Below, in pieces: positions 1 to 8,606 of a DNA stretch of 35,337 bases. Source of the stretch: a bacterium (GTDB taxonomy: Bacteria > Bdellovibrionota_C > UBA2361 > RFPC01); NCBI GenBank assembly GCA_030431715.1, contig JAUIIO010000032.1:1-35337 (forward strand), written 5' to 3'. Position 1 is the stretch's first letter. Each line of letters begins with the position of its first letter. The position numbers were made by a program, and so were the translations under genes. The notes beneath the pieces are model-generated. The model did no database searches. It had not been told where the DNA came from and saw only the letters and a list, made by a program, of their open reading frames with translations.

Positions 1-173
1 TTTGCTCTTCTGATACACCTCACGCTTCATAGCTCGCGTCACGTAAGGACCGTACCTAGAAATGACCTCATACTATCTGGAGCACCGTCCCTTTTTGTTA
101 GAGCGCAACGTACGAGGTCAAAAAAAGGGCATGTTATAGTTTCTTTATTCAGAGTGATCAGGGGTACGTAAGA

Positions 174-1097
174 ATGCATGAAGTAATGAAAGAGCTAAGA
201 AGAGCAGTATATAAGGAGACTGTTTCTACAGTAGAGGTCATTGAGCTTGTGGCTAAGCTTGAGAAAGAGAAACATTTTTTACGGTACGGATTTTCTTCAC
301 TCCACCAGTATTTGGTGCGTGGGCTTAAGTACTCTGATGGAGCAGCAAACAGGAGAATTAGAGCGGCAAGGCTTTATCTTAAAAAACCAGAGGTGTGTGA
401 GCTTCTTAGGAGAAGAGAGGTCTCGCTCTGTACACTGAGTGAGATCCTTGATGAGCCTGAAATGCTGTCTGAAATCAAGGGCAAATCTAAGAGAGAGGTC
501 GAAGAGCTTGTAGCTCTAAAGGGTGGTAAAGACACACGGATAAGAGAACGAGTAGTGCCGGTAGTAGTAAAAAGGGCTATAGAGCAAAAACCTGTATTTT
601 CTACTCTACCAGCAGGAGGGCAAAGCGTCACTCCACCACCGGTAGTGATAAGGCAGGAAGTGGTGCTTGAGGAGCGGCTCAAGGTTACTTTTTCATATTC
701 TAAGCAGAAGAGTGAAAAAATTGAACGGGCTCGTGAGATCTTATCTCGTAAGTACTCTGGTAAGGGAGTGAGTATTGAGGATCTCTTTCTTGAGGGGATT
801 AATCAGATACTGGCAGCTGAGGGGTCTAAGAAAGAGAGGATGGGAACTCGTAAGGAGAGAGGAAGTAAGAACAGGCGGTATATTTCACCGAAAGTTAAGA
901 AGGAGGTACTTGAGAGAGATGGTGGGTGTTGTACCTACAGGAATACGGATGGTTCCGTTTGCGGCTCACGGTGGAGTGTGGAGTTTGATCATATTACGCC
1001 AGTGGCTCTTGGTGGAGTGAGTTCGGTAGAGAATTTGAGACTACTTTGTCGGAATCACAATCAGCTTATGGCTAGAGATGCGGGGCTTATTCGGTAA
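174..1097 (+). CDS. HNH endonuclease domain protein
   Basis: A 307-residue protein whose last ~65 residues form an HNH nuclease domain. Visible are a CC...C zinc-type cysteine set, the motif FDHITPVALGG, then NLRLLC and the final HNQ, matching the DH-x-P-GG-N-L-C-HN signature of the HNH family. These enzymes bind one divalent metal and nick or cut DNA. Residues ~1-110 are helical and contain GFSSLHQYLVRGLKYSDGAA followed by RRIRAARL. From memory this N-terminal type is frequent, often multicopy, in Bdellovibrio- and Myxococcus-like genomes. The start is the ATG preceded by AGGGG about 9 bases upstream. No phage or restriction partner is adjacent, so its biological target is unknown. The gene appears intact. 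Confidence 0.85.
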   Translation: MHEVMKELRRAVYKETVSTVEVIELVAKLEKEKHFLRYGFSSLHQYLVRGLKYSDGAANRRIRAARLYLKKPEVCELLRRREVSLCTLSEILDEPEMLSEIKGKSKREVEELVALKGGKDTRIRERVVPVVVKRAIEQKPVFSTLPAGGQSVTPPPVVIRQEVVLEERLKVTFSYSKQKSEKIERAREILSRKYSGKGVSIEDLFLEGINQILAAEGSKKERMGTRKERGSKNRRYISPKVKKEVLERDGGCCTYRNTDGSVCGSRWSVEFDHITPVALGGVSSVENLRLLCRNHNQLMARDAGLIR

Positions 1098-1108
1098 TTA
1101 GGAGAGAA

Positions 1109-1279
1109 ATGCTGCTGCGTATCAGCCGTCGCGAAGGGGGAAGTACGGTTGTGCGCTTTGCACCCAAAAGTAAATCGAGAGGTCATCTTCTCCGCAATAC
1201 AACAGTGGGGTGTGCGTCAGCTCTTTGCTGTAGCTGTTTCGGTGTTGGTTATGTCTGTGGCTTAAGTTTTAAGCAGTGA
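1109..1279 (+). CDS. Possible small Cys-rich ORF (56 aa)
   Basis: A 56-codon ORF begins 11 bases after the HNH stop. It has a strong AGGAG ribosome-binding site four bases before its ATG. The product starts MLLRISRREGG, has a basic middle (PKSKSRGHLLR), and ends in a Cys-rich hydrophobic stretch (VGCASALCCSCFGVGYVCG). It runs 11 bases into the convergent 3' end of rpmB. I recognise no family. Spacing and ribosome-binding site suggest co-transcription with the HNH gene. It could still be chance, because the only support is the Shine-Dalgarno sequence and the open frame. Confidence 0.35.
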   Translation: MLLRISRREGGSTVVRFAPKSKSRGHLLRNTTVGCASALCCSCFGVGYVCGLSFKQ

Positions 1280-1511
1280 TGTCTTTTAGAGACACGCCGT
1301 ACTTTTTAAGCGTTCCTCTAAGGCCGATCTTATCGATAGTGCGTAGGACGCGAGTAGAGACCTTAACCTTCACGTAGCGGTTCTCTTCAGCGATAAAGAT
1401 GCGTCGTGGTTGAAGGTTTGCTTTGAAGGTGTGTTTTGTACGGTTTTTGGCGTGGCTCACTCGGTGGCCCTGTTGGTTGCCTTTTCCAGATATCTTACAT
1501 TTATGTGCCAT
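1269..1511 (-). CDS. rpmB: 50S ribosomal protein L28 (bL28)
   Basis: The 80-residue product begins MAHKCKISGKGNQQGHRVSHAKNRTKHTF and contains NLQPRRIF and VKVKVSTRVLRTIDKIGL. This is the classic bL28 pattern (compare the E. coli CQVTGKRP...SHALNATKRRF...NLHSHRF arrangement). It is a structural protein of the large ribosomal subunit. Only one Cys is present, so no four-Cys zinc site can form. An AGGAAAG ribosome-binding site lies about 6 bases before the ATG. Unlike many genomes, rpmG (L33) is not adjacent. Length is normal. The gene is convergent with the HNH region. Confidence 0.97.
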   Translation of the reverse strand: MAHKCKISGKGNQQGHRVSHAKNRTKHTFKANLQPRRIFIAEENRYVKVKVSTRVLRTIDKIGLRGTLKKYGVSLKDITA

Positions 1512-1544
1512 AGTGCTCTTTCCTGAAATTCAGAACGAGCATAA

Positions 1545-1580
1545 TGCCTGAAGTCTTGAGGAAACTCAAGCCCTCAGGCA
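1545..1580. terminator. Strong hairpin between rpmB and the subtilase-like gene
   Basis: The outer arms TGCCTGA (1545-1551) and TCAGGCA (1574-1580) and inner arms CTTGAG (1555-1560) and CTCAAG (1565-1570) close on a GAAA loop. It lies 24 bases downstream of the minus-strand subtilase-like stop codon and upstream of rpmB, so it probably ends the former transcript. The U tract on the minus strand is poor (TTATG), so efficiency is uncertain. Confidence 0.6.
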
Positions 1581-1603
1581 ATAAAATGATGATATTTAGG
1601 GAT

Positions 1604-3235
1604 TTAGGAGCTGCTGGCGCCGAAATTGTTCCTCCAGACAGCGTAGTCTGAGGCATCCACTTTGCCATCGCCGTTTCCGTCTCCGGAGCAGTTATCAGCA
1701 TTAGTAGAACCGAAATTATCACGCCATACGGTATAATCCGCGAGGTTTACCGTTCCGTCGCAGTTGTAGTCACCGGCAAGTGGTTGTGGAGCGAGAGCCT
1801 CCATTGCATTCCCGACATTTATCGCGCCTTCGGTTACTGTTAGGCCTGCAAACTCGTCGAAAGGCTTGGCGTTATTTAATATCAAATCTTTAAGCTCGCT
1901 CGCACTCAGGCTGGAGTCTACACTTGCTAGCAGGGCAGCTGATCCTGCGGCAAACGAGGAAGCAACACCAGATCCGCCCCATTGTCGACGATAGGTGCCG
2001 TCAACCCATGTGCTCAGGATGTCTTCACCTGGGCCTGCGATATGTACCTTCACATCCCCATAGTTTGAATAGTTTAAATACTGAACAAATGATGAGAATG
2101 CTGTAAAGGTTCCGTAATATCCACCTACAGTCAAAATGTTGGGAAGATCGTATGTAGCAGGAGGCAGGTTAAGATTGTTTATGTTTCCAATCTGGTCTCC
2201 TGCTGCTGTGACAAAGAGAATATCGAGCTCGTTCATCTCTTGAATAAGCTGATACATAGTGTTGCTCGTGTTATTAATGAGCCATGAGGATTGAACAGCA
2301 ACAATATTATGCCCGGCTCTCTTTTTCTTGATAATATATCCCATCGAACGCAGGAAAGCATCTAGTGAGGTCTGGAACGAGTTGCCACTAACGTGATTCA
2401 CAACTTCAACTGCCATGAGACTGACGTCCCAGTTAATACCGTTTATCCCTACACCATTATTGCCCTGTGCCCCAATAATTCCAGCTTCGTACGTTCCCAC
2501 TCCGTGAGTGTCTTGTGGTGCGGCATTACTAAATGCGTTAAATCCATGTGCTGATTCTCCAGCTGCAAATGATGTTGTATTGTCTGTCCAAAGGTTGTCG
2601 ACAAGATCTTGGTGGTTGAGGTCAATTCCTGAGCTCATGATAGCAACGACAATGTCTTCACTCCCGGTGGATGTTTTCCACGCTTTGTATGCGTCAATAC
2701 CCACGATTGGCCCATTGCCCCAGTTGTCAATTGGATCATTTGAACAGTTATTAAATTCTGAACAGTCAGGTTGTCCCATCTTTGTGGAAGGTGACTGTAG
2801 GGCGTTGTTATCGAGATTAATCGTTATGACTCGGTTTGGCTCGATAGAGCTTACTTTCAGTGGGTCTACGTCAGCGAGAATGAGTTCCGAGTTTCGTTTA
2901 TTTTTTACCAAGAAGGTGAGTGGGAGTGGGAGATCGTCACTTATCAGGCGAAATCCTGCTTTTGCGATCGTACGTTTCAATGTACGCTCAGCAATTCTTT
3001 CTCCCATTTTCTTATCCTTTACCCGGCGATACCACTTTCGTGGTTTTTCTATGCCGCGCTTGCTTGCAATTTTTCGGATAATATTTTTACGAGTGCGTTT
3101 GAGCTTGTTATTAAAAAAGCCTTCGTCAATTTGCACGATGTATTCCTCCGCATTGTCTGCATTCTGGGCGAGGCAAAAGTGTGTTGGAAGAATTAAGGCG
3201 AGAGTAAGGAGTAGAGGGGTGTTTCGTAGTATCAT
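1604..3235 (-). CDS. Exported subtilase-fold pseudoprotease with dockerin-like EF-hands
   Basis: This is a peptidase S8 fold protein of 543 residues from the chosen start. In order it has a signal peptide (MILRNTPLLLTLALILPTHFCLAQ), a very basic I9-like propeptide (~25-150), the subtilase domain (~175-455), and two dockerin-like calcium loops (~485-543: DYNCDGTVNLADYTVWRDNFG, then DGNGDGKVDASDYAVWRNNFG). All catalytic positions appear substituted. The Asp site reads VAIMSSGID (S201), the His site reads DTHGVGTYEAG (V246), the Ser site reads GSGVASSFAAG in place of GTSMA (G423), and the oxyanion Asn reads AAGDQ (D347). The fold is therefore kept but proteolysis is not expected. An upstream in-frame ATG at 3286 would put 17 residues before the signal peptide. 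The ATG at 3235, with AAAAGG just upstream, is preferred. A binding or scaffold role is inferred. Confidence 0.85.
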   Translation of the reverse strand: MILRNTPLLLTLALILPTHFCLAQNADNAEEYIVQIDEGFFNNKLKRTRKNIIRKIASKRGIEKPRKWYRRVKDKKMGERIAERTLKRTIAKAGFRLISDDLPLPLTFLVKNKRNSELILADVDPLKVSSIEPNRVITINLDNNALQSPSTKMGQPDCSEFNNCSNDPIDNWGNGPIVGIDAYKAWKTSTGSEDIVVAIMSSGIDLNHQDLVDNLWTDNTTSFAAGESAHGFNAFSNAAPQDTHGVGTYEAGIIGAQGNNGVGINGINWDVSLMAVEVVNHVSGNSFQTSLDAFLRSMGYIIKKKRAGHNIVAVQSSWLINNTSNTMYQLIQEMNELDILFVTAAGDQIGNINNLNLPPATYDLPNILTVGGYYGTFTAFSSFVQYLNYSNYGDVKVHIAGPGEDILSTWVDGTYRRQWGGSGVASSFAAGSAALLASVDSSLSASELKDLILNNAKPFDEFAGLTVTEGAINVGNAMEALAPQPLAGDYNCDGTVNLADYTVWRDNFGSTNADNCSGDGNGDGKVDASDYAVWRNNFGASSS

Positions 3236-3289
3236 AGAACCTTTTGAGTAAACCTTTTGGGTAAATAGAGTTTCTCTATAAAGCAATAT

Positions 3290-3303
3290 CCCGAAAATTC
3301 GGG
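3290..3303. repeat. Short hairpin CCCGAAAATTCGGG
   Basis: Five-base arms CCCGA and TCGGG close on a four-base loop. It lies between the amidotransferase stop and the subtilase-like start, both on the minus strand. It could be a weak terminator or leader hairpin for the downstream gene. There is no U run directly after it. Confidence 0.3.
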
Positions 3304-3393
3304 GTTCTGCTTCACCTGATGTTATGACTAAGGAGCTGTTCAGCGTGCGTTAAGCCGCATACGAAAATCTCTGATACGGGACTCTAACTTGCG

Positions 3394-4122
3394 CTATCGG
3401 TAGAGAAAATTTCCAAAAATATTTTTTAGAGCGTCTCTATTTGCTGCTTTCTCTGAGAGAGTTTTCTGGCCGTTAGAAAGTGTTTCTTCAGGTAACCGAT
3501 CCCCAAAAACTTCAAATACCTTCTCAACGTACTCGTTTGTATACTCGGGATGACCCTGAATGGTCAGGATATGTTCACCTATAATAAAGCCTGCGTTCTT
3601 ACAGTGTGGGCTCGTGATGATGTTCACAGCACCGTGAGGAAGATCTGTCACGTAATCCTGATGGGCGTAGTGAATGTAAAAGTGTTCAAGGGTATTAGGC
3701 GAGAGCCAGTTTTTTGTGAGGCGCTCAGCATACTCTGGTATATGTAGGTAGGCTTCATAGATTCCAAGCATGTAGCCGGTATTTCCATAAGATACGGAGC
3801 CCCCCATGGCTTTCGCGATTATCTGATGTCCAAAACAAATTCCGGCTAACTTATGTTTTGCTTCGTTAACGCTACGGAGAAACGTTATAAGTGCAGGTAT
3901 CCAAGCATGTTCTTCGTAGACACCAAATTTACTCCCAGAAACTACATAGGCATCGCATTCAGATACAGACTTGGGCAGCTGTCCCAGCGTCGCTTCATAA
4001 ACCTCAAAGGTGAAATCAGAGCGGTATTCGAGAAGAAAATCTTTGATTCGGTCGGTATGATTTTGAGTGATTCCGCAGGCGTCTTGGCCGGGGAGGTACG
4101 TGTGAATGATGCCGATTTTCAT
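3394..4122 (-). CDS. Type 1 glutamine amidotransferase
   Basis: This 242-residue protein is a stand-alone class I (triad) glutaminase domain of the GATase type found at the N terminus of GMP synthase. The nucleophile elbow is GICFGHQ (C96) and the catalytic pair is IQGHPEY (H191, E193). The fold normally hydrolyses glutamine and channels ammonia to a partner synthetase, or hydrolyses gamma-glutamyl compounds. No synthetase domain is fused or adjacent, so the acceptor is unknown. The gene starts 17 bases after the gspK-like stop and is probably co-transcribed with it, although the ribosome-binding site is weak. All triad residues are present, so it should be active. Confidence 0.88.
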   Translation of the reverse strand: MKIGIIHTYLPGQDACGITQNHTDRIKDFLLEYRSDFTFEVYEATLGQLPKSVSECDAYVVSGSKFGVYEEHAWIPALITFLRSVNEAKHKLAGICFGHQIIAKAMGGSVSYGNTGYMLGIYEAYLHIPEYAERLTKNWLSPNTLEHFYIHYAHQDYVTDLPHGAVNIITSPHCKNAGFIIGEHILTIQGHPEYTNEYVEKVFEVFGDRLPEETLSNGQKTLSEKAANRDALKNIFGNFLYR

Positions 4123-4139
4123 AGCAATGGATGCAAAGC

Positions 4140-5318
4140 CTAATAGATCTCCTGACTCACGATAACAGGGTATGCTCCCGGTCCGCTGCCTGAATCACGG
4201 TAAACGGTTGTAGACATTATGGTAGAAGTATCGCCATATCGTACCCGTGCCTTAATAACGAAATAGTCGCTTTTTCCAGTCAGAATGTGATGTGCCTGAT
4301 CGCCGAGGATGGAGTTCAGCTCATTGTAGATGTTACTATCGGCTAAAACGTCTTGGCCTTGATCGGTACGGCGAGACTCAATACTTTCAAATGCACTCCT
4401 GTCGAGGCCGTCTTCAAGTGCAGTAATAATCTGCTCTTTCATAAAGTTAATATTCATTTTAATCCCAGGACTTGCTCTCCCCGTGGCGCCTCCAGAAGTC
4501 GCTCCAGCTGAGTACGTGTACAGATAGGGGGAGAGAGCAGAGATTCGAGAATCTGTCCAGCCAGGAACATTTGAGAGTTCCTTAAGGTTGCTCATTGGTC
4601 GATTTGGAAAATAATCTTCAGGAAATTCGTCTTCAATTCCCTCATAGGTGTATGTCCCGATATGATCATAGCTACGGCGGGGAGCGCTGGGATCGTCCTT
4701 ATCCATGTAATCAATCAGGTTTGCTACCATATCTGTCGGTGAGAAAACGCGGTCGTCAAACTGAGGATCGGGGTCATCATTAAGCTGATTTGGAGAGTTC
4801 TCAAAGATGCGTTGTATGAGTCGTAAGAGGACGTCACGAATCTGCTCTCTTTGGCCACTTATATTCTCTGCCAGCTCATGAACTGGAATGGAGATATTTA
4901 AAGGGAGGATCACCATATCTACAATGAGACCATGGGTGTCAATTCCGAGCTCTTCGAGTGGGAGTCTTGTGGCCTGAAGAGCGAACGGTGCCCAAGGTTC
5001 GTTCTGGCCATCGCTGGCTGTGTTGGTATCTAGGATGAGCAACCCTCTGCCAAAGTTAACAGCAGACTTTAAATAGTATTCGGCGCGGAGCGAGCGCTCG
5101 GATATGAGATTGCTGCGTATATCAAGATAAGAGGTGTGAGTGAGATCTACGACTATGAAGCCAGCGAGCGAAATGATGAGAAGTATCATCACAAGGGCAA
5201 CGCCGCGCTCACTTCTGTCTGAATGAACTGAAAAACGGCAGCCGATTGGTGATCGCCTGCCGTTTCCTCGCGTGTATCTCGTATTCTTGGATATTTTAAC
5301 AGAAATTTGCTTCTTCAT
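4140..5318 (-). CDS. gspK: Type II secretion minor pseudopilin, GspK-like
   Basis: A 392-residue prepilin-like protein. A long charged leader (~39 residues) ends in SERG, followed by VALVMILLIISLAGFIVVDL, with cleavage expected between G39 and V40. The Glu at +5 found in other pseudopilins is absent, as is typical of GspK. Next comes the GspK-like RSLRAEYYLKSAVNFGRGLL and a large soluble domain, including an acidic DDPDPQFDDRV stretch and an NLKEL...RISALSPYLYTYS segment that fits GspK. GspK caps the pseudopilus tip in the type II secretion system and acts in the periplasm after processing by a prepilin peptidase. No other gsp genes are in the window. The start overlaps the upstream small gene by 23 bases, suggesting translational coupling. 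Confidence 0.8.
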   Translation of the reverse strand: MKKQISVKISKNTRYTRGNGRRSPIGCRFSVHSDRSERGVALVMILLIISLAGFIVVDLTHTSYLDIRSNLISERSLRAEYYLKSAVNFGRGLLILDTNTASDGQNEPWAPFALQATRLPLEELGIDTHGLIVDMVILPLNISIPVHELAENISGQREQIRDVLLRLIQRIFENSPNQLNDDPDPQFDDRVFSPTDMVANLIDYMDKDDPSAPRRSYDHIGTYTYEGIEDEFPEDYFPNRPMSNLKELSNVPGWTDSRISALSPYLYTYSAGATSGGATGRASPGIKMNINFMKEQIITALEDGLDRSAFESIESRRTDQGQDVLADSNIYNELNSILGDQAHHILTGKSDYFVIKARVRYGDTSTIMSTTVYRDSGSGPGAYPVIVSQEIY

Positions 5319-5634
5319 TTTCTTCAGCGTGGTCGCTATTAAGCGCTAGTGAAGAAAGTATAGCACGAGCATCGTCTCTGATCATAGCCGATAGTCCATT
5401 GATCAGACCAACGTGGCGAGCAACTTCATCCCAATCTCCTTCGTTTATAAAGAGACAGAGTTTCTGAGCTAGCTTACGTTGCTTGTCGAGAATTCCATCG
5501 TAAGAATTAATTCTTTCGATAACACTCTCTGGAACGTTTGACTTCGCTTGAAGTGTTTTTTTCGCACTGGAGATCGCAACTTCTAACTCCTCAAATGAAC
5601 GGTACAGCCTATTGATGATATGGTTGTCTTGCAT
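5296..5634 (-). CDS. Small helical hypothetical protein upstream of gspK
   Basis: This is a 112-residue protein I do not recognise. It is predicted to be all-helical and soluble. It has heptad-like stretches (FEELEVAISSAKKTL, DKQRKLAQKLCLFI) and a compact core, EGDWDEVARHVGLINGLSAM. The tail is acidic and ends in NFC. There is no signal peptide or membrane segment. The ribosome-binding site is AAGGG before the ATG. The 3' end overlaps the gspK start by 23 bases, so the two are probably coupled. The size and helical pattern resemble export chaperones such as FlgN, but no specific motif supports that. Confidence 0.6.
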   Translation of the reverse strand: MQDNHIINRLYRSFEELEVAISSAKKTLQAKSNVPESVIERINSYDGILDKQRKLAQKLCLFINEGDWDEVARHVGLINGLSAMIRDDARAILSSLALNSDHAEENEEANFC

Positions 5635-6145
5635 GTATTACCCTTTCGCTCTGGTGTAGTTTATTAACGTTATTCTGACTGTGGCAGACTGTGTTGCATA
5701 ACGCTCCACTCCGTTGCCAGCCCGTTTGGGAGATGAGTCTTTCTCTGTTTAGCCTCTCTCAACTAGCAAGGATTTCTCTGACACGTGAGATTCCAGGGTA
5801 AGATGTGAGATATGGGGCGTATCTACTCTCTCGCTACTTCGGGTCGCTTTCCATGCGCTTACGTCAATATAATGGCAAAATGTCTGCCAAAACCTAATGT
5901 ACTGAAAACTTTATAAAAGTATAAAAGGCTCTTGTGCTAAGGACAAGGGAAATGTCAGGGATAATCGCCTATTTTAAGTTATTTTAGTAGGTTAGCTAGT
6001 TTTCGTCCTGAGGTTGTCATTGTCTTGTTTTTATACAGACTGCCCACGATCTGTACACCTATATCTGAGGTCTAGCCCTGCTTTAACCACGGCTACAAGC
6101 ATGATACTCATTGGAGACCACTAATTCGATGTCATCAGGTAGTAC
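5635..6145. other. Long divergent intergenic region
   Basis: This 511-base gap separates the minus-strand gspK operon from the plus-strand iron-sulfur gene. I see no convincing ORF, tRNA or terminator. It is AT-rich around 5880-5935, with TTTATAAAAG-type sequence that could hold promoter -10 elements. I could not pair these with a good -35 at 16-18 bases. Promoters for both flanking units are presumably here. Confidence 0.5.
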
Positions 6146-7660
6146 ATGTCTGGATTTAAAAGTCTCGCGATCATACCCGAAGAGGCCCCACTACAGGGCA
6201 GCAACAGCCTCTATCTTAAGAAGATGCCACTCCCATCGAAAGAGGGGGGAATTGAGCAGGGTGAGGAGCAACCACGGGCACTCCGTTCTCTTGCCCGTAT
6301 TATCGATAATGGGCTCTGTCATAGATGTGGGAGCTGTATTGGGATTTGTCCCACAGGGGTGTTGGGTTTAAGTACCGAGGAATATCCTGAAGTTAAGAAT
6401 CTATCTGTTTGTACAGATTGTGATCTCTGCGTGAAGGTATGTCCCGGTGATGAGTTTGACTATGAGCGCCACTCACATGAGCACACTGGTCAGGCGCCAG
6501 ATCTCAGAGATACTCATGGATTCTTCCATAAGGCTGTGATTGGCTACAGTACAGAGAAAGATCTCCGTCAAAATTCTACCAGTGGTGGAATTGTTACTGG
6601 TATTCTCCTTCACCTTCTAGACACCGGTAAAATAGATGGGGCTGTTGTTATCGCCTCAGACGAGAATGATCTGTGGAAGGGTAAGCCGATAGTAGCACGA
6701 ACGAGAGAGGAGATACTTTCTGCTACAAAATCTAAGTACGCTATTTCACCTACGAACGCTGTGTTTTCTGAACTTTTGCAAGTGCCGGGCAAATACGCGC
6801 TCGTTGGTCTTCCGTGCCAGCTTCACGGTTTTAAAAAAGCGTGTGAACTTGATAAGCGTCTTGCAGAACGGGTTGTGCTTACTCTAGGACTTTTCTGTCA
6901 TGCAGCGATTGAGCACGAAGCGTTTCGTACTATCTGGGAAGGGCTTGGTGAGAAGGTTCACGGGGCTAAAAGGTTTGTTTCACGTATTGGCAAACATCCA
7001 GGAGCGCCACATATTGAGCTTGCTGATGGTACGCTTTATCCCGTTTATTTCGGAAACCAGAATGGATATCGCCCTTCATCGATGGAGATGATTAATATCC
7101 TTTACCGACTTTACACTCCGGAGAGGTGCCTGACCTGTTTTGACGCACTGGCTGAGTTTGCTGATATCTCTGTAGGCGATCCGTGGATGGCTCCGCCAGA
7201 TGACTCAGTAGACTTTCACGATGGTTGGAGCTTTGCACTCCTTCGAACGGAACGGGGAGTACAAGCGTTTGAAGAGACTGTGCAAACTCAGAAGATGGTG
7301 CACATGGATCTCACAACAAGAGAGGCAAAGGGGTGTAACCATCAGATGGCGACAGAAAAGCGTTGGCGAGCCTTTCGTGTGATTGAAACACATAAACGAC
7401 AGGGAAAGTCAGTTCCTTCCTATGGCGATCCGACCGCTGATTTCCCGCAGCACAGTGGACTACAGTTTGTAGAAACAGAGGCTAACATGCTCACGCATAT
7501 TTTTTGTTTCTTGCCACGGTACCGAAAAACGTTACTGACCTTTTTTCTAGGTAGTGGAGGCTATTCGCTCTTGTGGTTAAATAATAAGAGGAGAAGAGTG
7601 AAGTTCTGGATCCGAGATGGTGTAGCTCGTCTTAAGAGAAAAATTGCGGGGAGAAAGTAA
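6146..7660 (+). CDS. Coenzyme F420 hydrogenase beta subunit-like Fe-S protein
   Basis: A 504-residue protein with an N-terminal ferredoxin-like domain carrying two [4Fe-4S] sites: C58-x2-C61-x2-C64-x3-C68-P and C89-x2-C92-x2-C95-x3-C99-P. It is followed by the FrhB/FdhB-type domain seen in F420-dependent hydrogenase beta subunits (NSTSGGIVTGILLHLL, LVGLPCQLHGFKKA, DISVGDPWM). Family members outside methanogens often sit in polysaccharide or cell-envelope clusters and act as flavin/Fe-S oxidoreductases. The stop overlaps the next ATG by one base (TAATG), so it is coupled to a methyltransferase. That pairing suggests surface-glycan or lipid modification, but the substrate is unknown. The start is supported by AGGTAGT before the ATG. 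A basic C-terminal tail (~480-504) follows a hydrophobic stretch. Confidence 0.85.
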   Translation: MSGFKSLAIIPEEAPLQGSNSLYLKKMPLPSKEGGIEQGEEQPRALRSLARIIDNGLCHRCGSCIGICPTGVLGLSTEEYPEVKNLSVCTDCDLCVKVCPGDEFDYERHSHEHTGQAPDLRDTHGFFHKAVIGYSTEKDLRQNSTSGGIVTGILLHLLDTGKIDGAVVIASDENDLWKGKPIVARTREEILSATKSKYAISPTNAVFSELLQVPGKYALVGLPCQLHGFKKACELDKRLAERVVLTLGLFCHAAIEHEAFRTIWEGLGEKVHGAKRFVSRIGKHPGAPHIELADGTLYPVYFGNQNGYRPSSMEMINILYRLYTPERCLTCFDALAEFADISVGDPWMAPPDDSVDFHDGWSFALLRTERGVQAFEETVQTQKMVHMDLTTREAKGCNHQMATEKRWRAFRVIETHKRQGKSVPSYGDPTADFPQHSGLQFVETEANMLTHIFCFLPRYRKTLLTFFLGSGGYSLLWLNNKRRRVKFWIRDGVARLKRKIAGRK

Positions 7661-8442
7661 TGACATCATCACAAGACCAGCCGTGGCCTATTAAACTGTT
7701 CCGGAAGTCACCACTTAAGAAAGAGAAATTTCGGGCTATCGTAAAGATGTTAGGTGATACCACTGGGAAGACCTGTCTTGATATCGGTTCTGATAATGGG
7801 GTGATAAGCTACCTTCTACGACAGCGAGGAGGAGAGTGGTCGAGTGCTGATCTTACCGAGACTACGGTAGATGCTATTCGGGGACTTGTTCATGATCGAG
7901 TATATCAGATCGATGGACGAAGTACCCCTTTTGAGTCTCGTCTCTTCGACTGTATCGTTGTTGTCGATCTCCTTGAGCACATTGAAACGGATCGGGAATT
8001 CCTCTTAGAACTTGATAGGCTTCTTAAGCCTGGAGGGCTTCTCCTTCTCAATGTTCCGAACCCCAAAGAGGGGCCTCTTCGCCGATTTAGGTTTGCTATC
8101 GGGCAGACAGATGAGGCGCACGGTCATTTGAGGCCGGGGTATAGTTTCTCTGAGCTTAAAGAGATTGTACCTGAAGGGTATGAGGAGAACGGGGTTTTTC
8201 GTTACTCTCGTCTGTTTTCAGTGCTCACAGACACCACCATTACGCTGGGGCTAGATCTTTTAAAGGCGGGGAAGAAAGGCAAGAAGGGTACGGTCGTTAC
8301 TGGCGATGATATGTCAAAGCAGGCCAAGAATTTTAAATTATTCAGTATCTTATACCCCTTTCTGCAAGCCATGGTCTGGCTTGACCGGGGGCTTCCGTTT
8401 CTGCACGGCAACATGCTTCTGGCGTCTTTTAAGAAAAAATAA
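7660..8442 (+). CDS. Class I SAM-dependent methyltransferase
   Basis: A 260-residue Rossmann methyltransferase of the Methyltransf_11/25 type. Motif I is CLDIGSDNGVIS (~39-50), the acidic strand-2 residue lies in SSADL, motif IV is CIVVVDLLEHI (~104-114), and the post-IV strand is LKPGGLLLLNVPNP. The C-terminal ~60 residues are lysine-rich (KAGKKGKKGT) and then hydrophobic and aromatic (FKLFSILYPFLQAMVWLDRG), suggesting membrane association and a lipid-linked substrate. It shares the TAATG junction with the Fe-S protein upstream. The acceptor cannot be read from sequence. The frame is complete. Confidence 0.87.
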   Translation: MTSSQDQPWPIKLFRKSPLKKEKFRAIVKMLGDTTGKTCLDIGSDNGVISYLLRQRGGEWSSADLTETTVDAIRGLVHDRVYQIDGRSTPFESRLFDCIVVVDLLEHIETDREFLLELDRLLKPGGLLLLNVPNPKEGPLRRFRFAIGQTDEAHGHLRPGYSFSELKEIVPEGYEENGVFRYSRLFSVLTDTTITLGLDLLKAGKKGKKGTVVTGDDMSKQAKNFKLFSILYPFLQAMVWLDRGLPFLHGNMLLASFKKK

Positions 8443-8606
8443 AAAAAAATGTTACCTCTGTCGTCAGGGCGCACATAATAGCAACATACAACCACTCAGG
8501 TTTTTCATCGGGCTGTTCCTCTCAATCTTTTAACGAACATCCCTCTTCACGTTTTTTTTCAGGTTCATAAAGAAGGTCTAACGCTTCTAACGGGAGATTA
8601 TTATAT

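Noticed and set aside
1..173. Possible partial gene or RNA at the left edge
   Set aside because: No open frame, tRNA fold or terminator could be recognised before the HNH start.
2508..3251. Long open frame antisense to the subtilase-like gene
   Set aside because: It mirrors a well-supported coding frame, has no recognisable motifs, and its composition follows the complementary gene.
5682..5698. Sigma-54-like TGGCAGACTGTGTTGCA on the plus strand
   Set aside because: The GG to GC spacing is one base too long, which sigma-54 rarely tolerates, and it lies ~450 bases before the next gene.
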